Positions 38,201-49,700 of a stretch of DNA of 64,000 nt are shown here, piece after piece. The DNA is from Talinum fruticosum (Eukaryota; Streptophyta; Magnoliopsida; Caryophyllales; Talinaceae): positions 186,001-250,000 of the forward strand of contig JAITYX010000139.1 of the NCBI GenBank assembly GCA_021018815.1, read 5' to 3'. The notes under the pieces were generated by a model that saw nothing but the letters and a program-made list of their open reading frames with translations, made no database searches and was not told the DNA's origin. How positions within the stretch are numbered: position 1 is the stretch's first letter; each line of letters opens with the position of its first letter. The position numbers and the translations under genes were made by a program.

Positions 38201-41200
38201 GGGTGAACATTTGAGGTACTGACATAATTTGAAATTTTAATTTACTGGGGATCACTGTGTAGCCATAAATCTGATGGAGCTGCGCCCACCTCTCTCTCTG
38301 TCTCTCTCTCTCTTGCGTATGTAGGGGAGGGAGGGGGAGCATGAGTTTTATCTTTCATCTTGAAATGCAGAAATTAATCCCTTTAATACTTGATTGCACA
38401 TTTCGTTCATATTCTTTTGGTTGGACGTGCAGCCTTCTCTTTCAACTCCTTTTCAACCAAGTCTTCCCACACAAACAAGTAGTGCTTTAAACTTTGGCAG
38501 CATTGGTCAGGCACAGTCAGGTATGTTTGTTTTAGTTTGATTTTAAAGCTCTGTTATGTATCTTTTGTCTAATATATACTGAAGGATTTTGTACATTTAT
38601 AGCTGGCACAGGTATTTTTGGCAGTGGACCAAGCATTTTCGGTCAGAGTCTTGGACAGTCGTATGTTCTTCCCTACACTTCAGTTTTGCCTTTAAAATTG
38701 GATAAACCCGGGTTTTGTGTCTTAACTTTCAGTATCTTGACGTGGTTGACTGAAAATGTTTTGAGGTGACATGTTTATTGCTGTGAAAAACTGGCTGGTT
38801 ATATATGTGAAATATGTTTTAATTTTTGACACATAGGGAACCAGTAGAAGATACAATGTCACATACCCTCTTTTTCCAGCATTAGTTTATTCTTAACTTG
38901 ATAAATTTTGATTATATTTGATGGGAGTAAGTGGGTGGAGGTAGGGAATGCTCAAGTACAAGGCATGAGCTTGGATGATTGATTAGTATGATTTAAAAGA
39001 AAGGATGGAAAACCTCAAGAGTACTGGCAGATTGGTTGCTGGTGGTCAAGCTATTGAGGATTTGAGGAGGTCCTTTCATAGTGTCCTATTTAACAACAGG
39101 GGATACTGTACGCACAGTTGCATAAAAGCCCCTAAATAAAGACATTTTTTCTGTTAGCTCATTTATTTATTTTTCTGGCAGTGTGATGTGGCAAATTTAA
39201 GTTCCCTGGTACTGTCATGTGACTTTAGCTGCTCAGTCAAGATGTTTCAGAATAAACGAGGCTTGCTGCTGCTTTTTACATCTGATTTTCATTCTGGAAG
39301 AGGGCAACTTGATGGGTTCTGTGAATGATAGTGTGGGTCAATAGTTCCAGTTTCTGATGGCAGAGTAATATACATCGCAAATTCCAGAATAACTCATACC
39401 TTAAATATTTCACCTTCACTCGTTCAATTTTCACTGACCATTCATAGAATCAGAGCTATAAATGTACCACACGACTTGGATTTTAGCACTGAGGCAACAG
39501 TGGAACCCACGATGTTGAAATTGAAATGTGAGAATTCTATGATGCTAAAATTGAAATGTATTGGGAGGATCGAGGGGCAATGGCTTCACAGTGGTGGAGA
39601 CAAGGTGGCTCGTGTGGGTAGGGGACCTTCAGCTGCTTTTGGGCCAAGGAGAACCTGCTTGAGGAAAAATGAGAAAGAGGAGAAGGTATTTAGGGTAGTT
39701 GGGGGCTGAAATCGAGAAAAGTGATCAAAGAAGAAAAAGTTTAGGACCCCTCCCCTCTCTTTTTGGTGTTGGTTAGTGATTCAGGAACTAGAGGGGAAGA
39801 TGAGGCAGCCAGCATGGATGACAAGGAGACAGAAAAAGATGCTGTTGAAACAGACAGCTAGGTTGGGTGCCATTGATAAACTAATGGTAGATGTATAATT
39901 GAAAAGGCTAAGGTAAGGCTTTGTTTGGGTGCGTTTTTAGCACCTAGGATTGCCTCGGGGGAACGGGTTAGGAGGAAACTATGCCAAATCATCACTTAAG
40001 GGACATATTTGATGGAAAATGGCATATTAGGGCCTGGTTTTTGTTGTTTCAATGGTGCCAACTACATTTCTTATTTTTGATGTCCTCCAAATAGAAGAGG
40101 CAAGAAGCAGGAGGTGATGAAATGGAATGTCTTATTGTTGTTTTGGGGGGGTCTGGTTCTGAGAAGTCAGTCAATTGCCACCATGTAGTATCGTATATTA
40201 AAAAATCTTTGAAGTTCTATGTAACAGTAGATATCAACAAAATGGGTTGTTTGATTAAACAGATTCCTCTGTTGTTTTTCAATCATGTTGCCCTTGATTA
40301 TGCTCATATTGAATGTGCATTTTAAAATAATGCATCTACGTGATAGTCACTCTCATAGGTTTTTTAACTTCCATATGTGTGCCAGATCTGCCAATCAGAG
40401 TTCTGCTGTTGCACAACCAGTTGCAGTGACAAATCCTTTTGGGAACCTTCCAGCAACACCCCAGATGTCAATTGTCAATTCTGGGATATCACCAGTAATT
40501 CAGTATGGAATTTCGAGCATGCCTGTAAGCACTACATCCTCTGGAAGTTGTTCCACCGAGGACATTGTTGGAAATAAAATGAACCTCACCTGAATGTGCT
40601 ATCTTTATGTTTGTCAGGTTGTTGACAAACCCGCTCCTGTCAGAATATCACCCTTGTTAACATCACGGCATTTGTCTCAGAGGCGGATCAGGCTACCTGC
40701 AAGGAAGTATCATCCCAAGACTGATGGTTCAAGGGTAAGTATTAATGAATTTTGCTTGGTTTTCTCTTTAATAAAAATAATTAAACATGTGGTTGTATAC
40801 ACCATGTAGGTGCCATTTTTCAGTGATAACGAAGCATCTGATTCTGCCAAGCCAGATACTCTTTTCGTTCCTAGACAAAATCCAAGAGCTTTGGTCATTC
40901 AACCAACTGATCATTGGTCAACAAAATCTTCAGTTAAAGAAGCTTGCTTAGTGGTGCATCACAACGGTATTTTTTTTCCTCCCCACTTGTTCATGCTAGT
41001 ATTAAATCGTTGTTTTTCAATCACTTCTTTTGGGAAAGCTTTATGTGCTGGTCACATTAACATAGGTCATAGAATTTCAAACTAAATATTTTCAGGTCAT
41101 AGAGTTAGTGATGCTGCAATTGCACCCGAGAATGGGAATGATACTGATGCAATGGTGCCTAAACTCCGGAACTCTGACTATTACACAGAACCTCGGATCC

Positions 41201-41661
41201 AGGAGTTGGCTGCCAAGGAAAGGGCTGAACCAGGGTTCTGTAGTCATATAAAGGATTTCATTGTGGGACGGCATGGGTATGGAAGCATCAAGTTCCAGGG
41301 GAGACTGATATCCGGTGTCTCGATCTTGATTCTCTCATCCAATTCAATAATCGAGAGGTGATTGTCTACACGGATGAGAGCAAGAAACCCCCATTGGTCA
41401 AGGCCTCAACAAACTTGCCGAGGTAACTCTTCTTAACATCAAGTGCTTTGACAAAATGACTGGAAAACAGATATTAGAGGGACCGAAAATTGAAAAATAT
41501 AAGGAAATGCTTAAGAAAAAGCGGAGGAGCAAGGGGCTGAGTTTTTGTCATATGACCCTGCCAAAGGAGAGTGGAAGTTCAAGGTCAACCATTTCAGCAA
41601 ATATGTGTTCTATGATGAAGACGAGCGGGATATTGATGCTGCTGGTGCTCTGTGTTTATAA
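32275..41661 (+). CDS. NUP98: Nuclear pore protein NUP98 (FG repeats, GLEBS motif, autoproteolytic domain), 11 coding exons, four frameshifts as read
   Basis: NUP98 is an FG-nucleoporin of the nuclear pore permeability barrier and mRNA export. Exons: 32275-32293, 33654-33923, 34117-34700, 34804-35031, 36196-36905, 38433-38520, 38603-38660, 40386-40524, 40618-40734, 40810-40966, 41096-41661. The start is MFGSSS, split by a donor after 19 bases. Exons 2-7 encode Ser/Thr/Pro-rich FG repeats (PAFG, SVFG, SLFG). Exon 4 carries [20 protein letters not shown], the RAE1-binding GLEBS motif. Exons 8-9 give [26 protein letters not shown] and [10 protein letters not shown]. The last exon has the autoproteolytic domain: [30 protein letters not shown] and the HFS cleavage motif at 41589-41597. 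One base missing at 34276-34278, 41298-41301, 41388-41392 and 41516-41520 breaks the frame. With those bases the protein is about 979 residues, normal for plants. Confidence 0.94.
33350..33432. repeat. Degenerate tandem repeat in the first NUP98 intron
   Basis: Three imperfect copies of a unit containing ATAGGTATATTGTTCAAACT with TAGTATTGTTCTG-like spacers, unit about 36 bp. Confidence 0.6.
34117..34700 (+). other. NUP98: NUP98 exon 3 (FG repeats) with one-base loss at a T3 run
   Basis: Reading from the splice site gives [17 protein letters not shown]...PSFGGSSTS, then falls out of frame. From 34279 the adjacent frame gives [18 protein letters not shown]. One more T at 34276-34278 (TCC GTT TTC GGA) would join them as SVFG, a normal repeat. 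Exon length is 584, and flanking phases require 585. Confidence 0.9.
34992..35015 (+). other. NUP98: GLEBS motif core of NUP98 (EELRWEDY)
   Basis: The codons encode EELRWEDY, matching the EELR-x-EDY core by which NUP98 binds RAE1/Gle2 in animals and plants. Assignment is by motif knowledge. Confidence 0.75.
35040..36190 (+). other. NUP98 intron, no other gene seen
   Basis: 1.16 kb between exons 34804-35031 and 36196-36905. The donor is GGTTTGTC, a weak GT site like the first donor of the DA2 gene. It includes a C/A-rich homopolymer stretch near 35848. Confidence 0.6.
36914..37265. mobile_element. hAT-type MITE in a NUP98 intron, beginning 8 bp after the splice donor
   Basis: The left end is TGGCCCTATTTGACAATCAG and the right end, reverse complemented, is TGGCCATGTTTGGATAAT, imperfect inverted repeats of the GGCC-TGTTTGG type. 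The interior has GTGTTTGGTAAAATTAGC and CCAAACACCTTAAATAGC as inner inverted repeats. No ORF. The donor GTAAGTCA (36906-36913) directly precedes it. A target-site duplication was not recognisable. Confidence 0.6.
38670..40380 (+). other. NUP98 intron of 1.7 kb, no gene seen
   Basis: Between exons ending 38660 and starting 40386. ORFs such as 39476-39709 lack family features. Nothing repetitive stands out. Confidence 0.6.
41096..41661 (+). other. NUP98: NUP98 last exon: three one-base losses inside the autoproteolytic domain
   Basis: Conserved blocks are read in three successive frames. KFQG breaks to [20 protein letters not shown] at GGGG 41298-41301. DESKKPP breaks to [19 protein letters not shown] at CCCCC 41388-41392. 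EMLKKK breaks to [18 protein letters not shown] at AAAAA 41516-41520. Each needs one base. Three losses sum to a codon, so the original frame returns for [16 protein letters not shown], but in-frame stops intervene if read literally, the first after SNSIIER at about 41361. Confidence 0.9.
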
Positions 41662-42210
41662 CGTAGTAGATACAGTAGTTTCTATTCTCTGATGTGTCTC
41701 TCCTTGGCTGGTTTAACCACAGTTTTTGCTGACAGATACCATTCTTTTTGTTCAACTGGTTTCACTGTTTCAGGCATTGTTTGTATCAGTATATGCACAT
41801 ATTGTTTGTAATCAACAGCAGTTCATATCACAGTGGTTAAGTATTTGGATTTGATTGCAATTTTGGTATATGATTGAACAAATCATTAAGGATTTCTCTC
41901 TCTATCCTCTGTTGCCTATTCAATTGCCATACTCGTGTTCATCGAGACTGTGACATTAGGCAATAAAGTGTGTACTGTCTTACCGAAAACCATCACTGGC
42001 AGTGGCACGCACTTCTATAACCTTCCTGAGTAAAGGATTGGCTAGTGCACTTGCGCGAACTGGTGCGTGTATTGTCTTACTGAACTTACGTGCATGTGTT
42101 AGTTTTACTGAAAAAATCACGAGACCATTTTGTATGTCTTTGCATTGCTCAATTATGCCAAGAAATATGGCTACCATTATGCAAGAAACTGTGCAATGGA
42201 AATCAATATG
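41662..42210 (+). other. NUP98 3' UTR and downstream DNA
   Basis: The stop TAA is at 41659-41661. The following few hundred bases are T-rich with no clear gene. Convergent with the small minus-strand ORF at 42226-42561. Confidence 0.5.
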
Positions 42211-42225
42211 CATTCCACTAGAGTT

Positions 42226-42561
42226 TCATAAGTTTGCATCAATTTGCCTACTTCCTGAGCTTTCTTCTCCTACCTCGAGTTGCTTGCCATGATCGTCTTC
42301 ACTTGTAGCAATGGCTGCTGATGGGAAGACCAGAGCTTCATCTCTCGTAGTGCTGCTGGTAGAGGCATCGTTCTCTTTGGTTGTGGTTTGTTCATTGGCT
42401 TCGAGGTTCTCTTTGGTTGTGGTTTGTTCATTGGCTTCGAGGGTCCATGTATACGGGATTAGATGCTCAAATTCTTCGTAGCACTTCCGGCACATATGAC
42501 TCGACCTCAGAATCGCCATTGTGGAGCCAAGGAAGATGAGGATGATTGCATATATTTCCAT
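42226..42561 (-). CDS. Possible small membrane-anchored protein of unknown function, 111 aa
   Basis: I do not recognise this protein. The ORF starts MEIYAIILIFLGSTMAIL, a hydrophobic segment that could be a signal anchor, then SSHMCRKCYEEFEHLIPYTW with a C-x-x-C pair. A Glu/Thr/Ser-rich polar tail follows, with LEANEQTTTKEN present twice in tandem (36-bp direct repeat). The start has an A-rich upstream context typical of plant genes. It lies just 3' of NUP98 in opposite orientation. Single-exon, short and without a known family, so it may be a chance ORF; the intact 36-bp in-frame duplication is weak support for coding. Confidence 0.35.
   Translation of the reverse strand: MEIYAIILIFLGSTMAILRSSHMCRKCYEEFEHLIPYTWTLEANEQTTTKENLEANEQTTTKENDASTSSTTRDEALVFPSAAIATSEDDHGKQLEVGEESSGSRQIDANL
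42371..42442. repeat. 36-bp perfect tandem duplication inside the small ORF
   Basis: The unit beginning TTCTCTTTGGTTGTGGTTTG occurs twice back to back (42371-42406 and 42407-42442). Its length is a multiple of three, so the overlapping minus-strand ORF stays open. Confidence 0.9.
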
Positions 42562-42767
42562 TATTTTTTTGAGTTGTGGTAAAATGGTGCCTAGTCGCTA
42601 GTTTGACACCATTTTTGAAATGGCAAATTCTAGTATATGAAACTTGGGTAGTGAGTGCTTGTGTGGAAGGTTGAAGAACCCACCAATTCTCACTGGAGGG
42701 ATTTGAAGAGACGTCTCTCTTCTCTGCTTTTTCAATGGGCCTGCCTGGAGTTTTCTAGAGGTGTCCC

Positions 42768-42817
42768 ATGTTTTAGATGAATTTTATTCATAATGTTTTA
42801 GATGAATTTTGTTCATA
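42768..42817. repeat. 25-bp tandem duplication
   Basis: ATGTTTTAGATGAATTTTRT-type unit at 42768-42792 and 42793-42817, one mismatch. Confidence 0.85.
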
Positions 42818-42847
42818 TAGGTCAAACCCTAAAACCATGCTTACAAG

Positions 42848-42929
42848 GAGTTTGCAGAAATTCATAATTATCCTCAAGTGTCCACCAAGAGTTTGCAGAA
42901 ATTCACAATTATCCTTGAGTGTCCACCAA
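42848..42929. repeat. 41-bp tandem duplication
   Basis: The unit beginning GAGTTTGCAGAAATTCA occurs at 42848-42888 and 42889-42929 with a few mismatches. Together with the 36-bp and 25-bp duplications, three unrelated tandem duplications lie within 600 bp. Confidence 0.85.
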
Positions 42930-45900
42930 AATTCAAACTCTGATATAAAGTATGGAAACTCACTACCATACTACCTAAGCTAAGAGTTTGTGAATTTTGT
43001 TCACACTTGGGTTATATTAGATACAAACTTTTATCTTTTGAGGGGGTCATTATTTTTCTATGTAGGGTTCACACTCGAGTTGAATTTTGGATTAGTGTCA
43101 TATTATATTATCTGGATAAATTTTAATTTAAAAACATTTTTGACTTTTATTAGGTTTTCATTTATGATTTAGTTTATAAAAATGGTTCGGGTCATGTTAA
43201 ACATGGTTGATGACCTTCAAACAAACTTTCCTCATAAAACATTAGGATTGAACAAATTGGTTTAGATTGGACCAATTAAGGTACGGATTTCCAGTAATGA
43301 TCTAAATTGGAAAAAAAAAAGGTGTTATAAACTACATTATTCACGGTATGTTACAAGAAATTATAACGATTTCGAAAATAATTGTAACTAATCTAAAGCA
43401 GGCTCGAACTCGATATTTTGGATAATTCCTAGCCATAGTTGAGTTGTATACCTTTCCCACATATTTGGAAATTTTATATTTTCTAAAAGTTTGTTGCCTA
43501 TAAGCATCCCTCCAAGGGGTTATATTTTCCTTTGTTAGTTGGATGTTGTTTTGAGGATTGGGTTATTTTATATATAATAATTTTCAATTAAAATTTATTG
43601 AGTTGGTAATAGATATTAGTCTATTTGCTTAAGTGGTTTAGAAGATTTAAAATTTGAATTTCGGTGATATGATAAATTAAACAATTTTTTCCTTTTAATG
43701 TCTATATCATACTCTTAATAGTATATTTATATTCTTACAATTTATATTAATACATATAATGTTAAAAGATTTTATATAATAAATACACTGTGTGAAAAAC
43801 ATGTTATTAATTTGTGAAAATAAAGAGTTCTAATAGTTGAATTAAGTTGCTCCTTTCTTATTCCTACAAGGGATTTGTTTTTAACATGGCCTTTACCCTA
43901 TGTGGTCATGCCCATCAAATGGAGGCAAGTTTTTCTCACTCTTTTTTTTTTTGACAACGGTGAATTAGATTTTATTGGGTTCTTCATCTCGAGTAAGATA
44001 CAATGGGGCCAACAAGCCTATGGAAATGAGGTAGATGTGTTGCAGTTCAAACAAATTGGAAATCTCTATTGAGGTATATTATAAAGGTCCGTTGAGGTAC
44101 ATATACCTTTCTTGATAAGTAAAATGCCTCTTTTTTAAGTTTAAATTTGGGACATTGTCTACTTAAACTGGAGCTTATTGGTTTTCTTTTTTGTATGTGG
44201 GTCTCCCACATAATACGAGCATTATTTAATCCATTATTATTTTTACTTGTTTAGTTCTACAAATAAGAAAAAAGATTAAAAAATAAGAGGAAAAAGTAAG
44301 CAACTACTTGCATTAAGTAGTTGAGTTAAGTTATTTATTATTTTCTTCCGAAACTATACATAAGTAAATTAGGTGCCATCCAATCTTATTATTTCTTTGG
44401 TGCAAATTCAATCATGTTCATTTTGTCTTATAAACGAACTAAAATTAACATAAAACCATCTTATCAAAATCACATCAAAAAGTATGGTCAAGTGTCTTTA
44501 TTTTAATTAATATTTTTTTATAATGGTAAGTAAGCTCACTTAAGACCCCATATCTTATGGGTATTCCATAGATGCTGAGAGGCATGAGAAAGGGAGAGGG
44601 AATATGGGGAAGGGAATTGCCTTTCAATGCCTCTAGTGGAATTTGAAACCCTACCTCCTTGTTGAAATGTGATTTTTCTTCCATTAGATCACCCCTTTAA
44701 CGTTAATTCAAGTAACATTTATGTCATTTACCATAGCATACAATTTAAATTGTAATGACGTAATAATTTATTGTGGGAATTATGAAGAGTGACTAACAAG
44801 TATCTAGTAGATTTGGACCCAACCTAATACTCTTTAATCACTTCAAATATATTTTAGACAACTTTAATAGGTCAAAACCGAGTAGAAAGATGAAAAAAAA
44901 ACCCCCATAAAATAGTACTAGTCAATATTTATACCATTTCGTGGTCTCCTAGGAATTTCACTCCACCCACCCCAACCGAATTGGGTCAACCAAACACAAA
45001 CCCATGAACTTCCCAAATGATAAGGTATAAATAATAAAATAATAAAATAATAAAATAATAAATAATACGGTGGATTAGCCAAGTAACTTAAATTTCACAA
45101 CTGCAGATTTGCAGTTAGTAAGTGTCTTTTTGTGAATGGTGATCATAGATAAGTGTAATTAGCTTAAGTTAATATGAAAAAGACAAGCATCCCTTATGTC
45201 ATTTCCTCATTTGCTTTTGGTCAACCAAACTTAAACAAATAAATCAGCTGCTAATGGGAAGCTGCCCTCAGTAAAGCTGCAATGGCAAGCTAACCATTCT
45301 CCAACTACAAGGGGTTGACTTTTTTTTTTTTTTTTCGGTACATAGATATGAGGTGTAAAGGTCGATATTGGCGAACTCAAAGTTAAGTCTTAGCATTAAA
45401 TGACATCAAGTATTGAAATACACTGTATTTGTAAGATATTGAAAAATATTTTTAAAAGAAATTAAACGGTAGTAAACGATATTGAAAGATGTAAAATTGA
45501 TTGTGTCGAATAAAATGAATGACATGAGTATGTTTGAAAATAAGTAGAAAAAAACGAGCTTTTACTAGTTAGGTGCTTGCTCTAATAAACTTACTTTCAA
45601 AATAAATAAAATTACGTTGATTTAAGAGTAGAAGATTCAAACTTACTAACTCACATTTTCTAGAGAAAAATCAACTCATTCGAATTAAACTAATCTCAAC
45701 ATTTATTAAAATTACATAAAATCGACACTCAATTACTCTTTCTAAAAAAAATAAAACATTCAACAACTCTCACCCACGTGTAATCAGAATTACATCTTTT
45801 TATAACTGACCAAAAGAAAAAGTTCTAAATATGGGTCGTGTTATTATTTATTAATGATATTAGGAGAATAAAATTGAGGAAGACAAAACAAAAGCAATAA

Positions 45901-45990
45901 ATAAATAAAGTAAATAAAGAAATGAGGAAAAATCTGAAATGACATGTCATAATCTTTTTTCCTTTATGATTTTCTTTTGGGTGTTGTTTG
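42930..45990. other. Intergenic, AT-rich, no gene seen
   Basis: Only short ORFs (for example 43875-44072 and 44475-44684) without family features. It contains an AATAAAAT microsatellite at 45031-45067 and the likely promoter of the DA2-like gene at the right end. Confidence 0.55.
45031..45067. repeat. AATAATAAAAT microsatellite
   Basis: Short tandem array of AATAAAAT-type units. Confidence 0.8.
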
Positions 45991-46068
45991 TCTTAACTCT
46001 TAATCTGATACTTTTCTTGGTTTACTACTCTATCGTTTGTGTCGACGCTTCCTTTCTTCCCCTTTCCT

Positions 46069-46070
<2 letters not shown>

Positions 46071-46102
<32 letters not shown>
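46071..46102 (+). repeat. CT microsatellite in the DA2 leader region
   Basis: About 15 CT units, of the kind common near plant transcription starts. The following several hundred bases stay pyrimidine-rich. Confidence 0.9.
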
Positions 46103-46107
<5 letters not shown>

Positions 46108-46761
46108 ACAACAGCAGAAGTGCAGAACAAGAAGAACAACTGCCCAGAGCCCGAAAGCAAACAAACCCACATAAGGAATTCATTTCTCTCTCCCCCTCTG
46201 TTTACCTGATCACATTATCAGAATACCCAAATCAGAAGGCTCCACAATCTGATCTTGTTCCCTTCACATCCCTCATACTTCCTCGCCCTCTCTCTCTCTG
46301 TCTATCTCAACTTTTGTCGTTTTTCCACCGCTTCACTTCCTCTCCTCCCCCAATTTGTTCTTATCTTTGCTGGGTTTTGCTCTTCTGGCCTTTTGATTTC
46401 TGGGTTTGACGCTGTCAAATTTGCGGTTCCCAGACGAAATTTCCCCTAGTTTTCCAATTCTGATGAGATTGGAGAACCAAATTTCCAGCTTTTATACTTG
46501 GTGCTCGCTTCTGGGTTTCAGGGATTCATTTGTGGGGATGTTTGCCACCAAATTGTAGCTTCTTGAAGTCAAAACGGTGTTTTTTTCTGGGCACCCGTAT
46601 TGGGTTGTATATAATTTGAACATTAGGGTTTGGTTTTCTGGGTTTTGTAGATGTTCTCTTTGTTGGATTGGAGCATTTTCTGTGAGTGGTGTTGTTTGTA
46701 GTTGAATGTGGTTCTTGTGAGAGAAATTTAAGAGATTACTTTCAAAGGGTCAGTGTTTTCT
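46103..46761 (+). promoter_or_regulatory. DA2: 5' leader of the DA2-like gene with upstream ORFs
   Basis: No coding family is seen. If transcribed as leader it contains several upstream ATGs: 46463-46558 (31 codons plus stop, with an internal ATG at 46538 in the same frame), 46651-46701 (16 codons plus stop) and 46706-46720 (4 codons plus stop). All end before the main ATG at 46762. The transcription start and any leader intron are not determinable here. Confidence 0.5.
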
Positions 46762-49700
46762 ATGGGGAATAAACTGGGAAGGAAGCGGCAGGTGGTGGAT
46801 GAGAAGTACACAAGGCCTCAAGGGTTATATCAGATCAAAGATGTTGATTATAAGAAGCTAAGGAAGCTCATTCTTGAATCTAAGCTCGCCCCGTGCTACC
46901 CTGGAGGAGACGAGACCGATAGTAACCATCTTGAAGAATGCCCTATTTGTTTTCTGGTTTGTATAATTCCTAAATTTTTCATTTCACGTATTCCTCTGCA
47001 CAAATTCATTTGATTTCAATGATTAATGTAGGCTTTATTTTCTATCTCTCTCTTTTTGGTTTTTTTTTTTGGGGGGGTGGGTGTTTATTTGTTTGGGCAT
47101 AACAATCATATGTCAAGTTTTGTTACATTCCTTTCATGGCTATAAGAAAAGTTTGTTCTTTCTAAGTTTACTGAAAGATAAGAAATGTTTGTAGCCAGTT
47201 AACAATTCTATTGTTAGAATATCATCTTCTTTGCTATGTTGCCGTAGAGTGCATAATTCTTTTAGTAGACGATATGCTTCAAAATGTATGGGCCTCAAGT
47301 TTCAACTGAAGGCAGGTTTTTGGGTTTAAACATGGTTTTGTATCTCTAAATTGGAAAAAATGTTTAGGTAGTTTTCTTACTGGCACTATGATTTTGAAGG
47401 CGAACCCTTCCAACATTTCTGACTATATTTTTCTTCCTGGTGTTCTAGTACTATCCAACTCTCAACCGATCAAGATGTTGTATGAAAAGCATATGTACAG
47501 GTATTTACCTTAATCTCTTTCGTTGAATCTTTATCTTCCATCAATAGGCAGGACTTCAACTGAGTATGCTTAATACATATCTGAAATTTTCCTGTTTTCC
47601 TTTCTGTTCTTTTTGCCAATAGAGTGTTTTCTACAGATGAAGAATCCGAACTCAAGTAGACCAACACAGTATCCTTTACGAGCTGCTCCTTATTGCAGTG
47701 AATTTGAAATCTTGGCTTTTGCTATGTTGTTCTGGGGCTCTTATTCAACTTTGTGCAGTTAAAGACTTAAAGGTCACTTAACCTGTTATAGATGCCCGTT
47801 TTGTAAAACATCAAATTATGCTGTGGAGTATCGAGGTGTAAAGTCAAAAGAGGAAAGGGGGATGGAGCAAATTGTAAGATCTGTTTCTTGGTGCCCATTT
47901 TTATTGAACTACGATCAAGTGTTTGTTTAACTGGTCCGTGTCTCTGTTTTGGATATTCAAACAGGAGGAACAAAAGGTCATTGAAGCTAAGATTAGGATG
48001 CGTCAGCAGGAACTCCAGGAGGAAGAAGAAAGACAGCAAAGAAAGGAACAAGTAAGCTCTTCGAGCAGATCACAGATACAAAATCCTGCCTGTAGCTCTT
48101 CTGGAGCTATAGACTGTGAAGAAGTTGCCCTTTCCCAGGATATGGGTGCCACACAAATGCTCAGCCAACCTCAAAATACCAGGCAAACCAGGTAAGTCAT
48201 GGGTGGACATCTCCATTGGTATACTGTACCTTTGTGAATGTATGCATATGTAAAAGGGTTGAAAAGCAACAAGTGGGAGATTGTTCAAACTTTAGTAATT
48301 GCCGGAATGATTATGGAATTTATCTTATCAAATTGAGGCAGTCTTCTATATGTATTAGCCTTTTGCCTATATAGAAAATGCCATAAGTACAGCGGTATAG
48401 AAGATTTAACTAACTGATGCCATTGTTGTTGAACTTCCAATTTGTACCCCTTCTAAAATTTTGCATCATTCTTTTCTAAACATTGATTTTGAGTTGTAAA
48501 GAAATGTATAACTTCTTCCGGTTCAACCATAGCTGTTCAAGTACTTATCCAGTAATCATGACCTCAGTAGCATTGTTCATTTCACACGATAGAAGATTTT
48601 AGGTTTGAAATCCCCCCGGGGTAAAATACCTTGGAATTCTGGAGGAAATTAGACTTTGTGGCCCTAAAAGTATCTGGATTTCAGTTTCCTATGCTGAAAA
48701 TTTTCTTAAAATGAAATGAACGCCAATCTCCCAAATCTCCCTCTTTCACCTTTGCTTCCAATGAAATGAAATGAGCACGGGCCAGCGGCAACTGCAGCCT
48801 TTGAGTATGTGTGTCCCATGCACCCGCAATTGCAGAAAATAATATAAAATTTTATGTTTGGATCTGCCATTGGCATGGGCTCAAGTCAATAGCAAGGTTT
48901 TATCTTCTTTCTTTGTTCATTCAGGCTCAACATCCGCTACTGTAATTTCTGGCTTTTGTCATGCTTTTTCTTCATCCCATGATTTCGTTGGAGCTATATT
49001 TGCTCTTGCTGTTCCTGAAGTGGAACTGAAGGTCAGCTTGTCATGTAACTAAAACTCGTATAATTTTCCTTAAATTGGTCATTGGAAAAAAGATGATATC
49101 TGAATTACCTTCGGAATGTGGACATTGCGACGAACTTTATAATTGTTAACTTGCAATGGTCATATCACATTTTGTGTAATGTATATAATGCAATGAGTAT
49201 GGCAACGAGCATTTCAAACAGTTCACAGTGACCAGTAATACTATGCGTGACTATGATGATTGTGATTTATGCAAAGATAAGCTACAATGGTACAAAGCAA
49301 AGTTTCTTCTAGAAAGCAGCAGGCCACTGAATATCCAATGTGGTATGGGGCAATGGTTCAACAAATGAACTTTTAAGGGTAATAGAGTGCTTGCTATGTG
49401 TGTGTGTGTGTGTGTATTTTTTTTTTTTTTTGGGGGGGTAAGCATTTTTGCTTTTATAGCACCCCTAACCTAAAGAACCAAGTTAGGACACTCAGAGTTG
49501 GCACTTTGATATTAGTTCTAGCTAGGCACACATGTGATGACCGACAAGTGGCTTCCAGTAGTTTCTGGTGACCATTCCTCTGGGTAGGATTGATGAGGGT
49601 CAGAGAGTGCCTGGGATGAAGCTGATTGGTAACAGCAGCAATCAATGTGTACTAGGATTTTGCTGGCAAAACCTTTCCAATTGTTTGGTATGTTCTTTTC

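Noticed and set aside
45939..46409. 156-codon ORF upstream of DA2
   Set aside because: Composed of CT-repeat and pyrimidine-rich leader sequence; no family features and not in frame with DA2.
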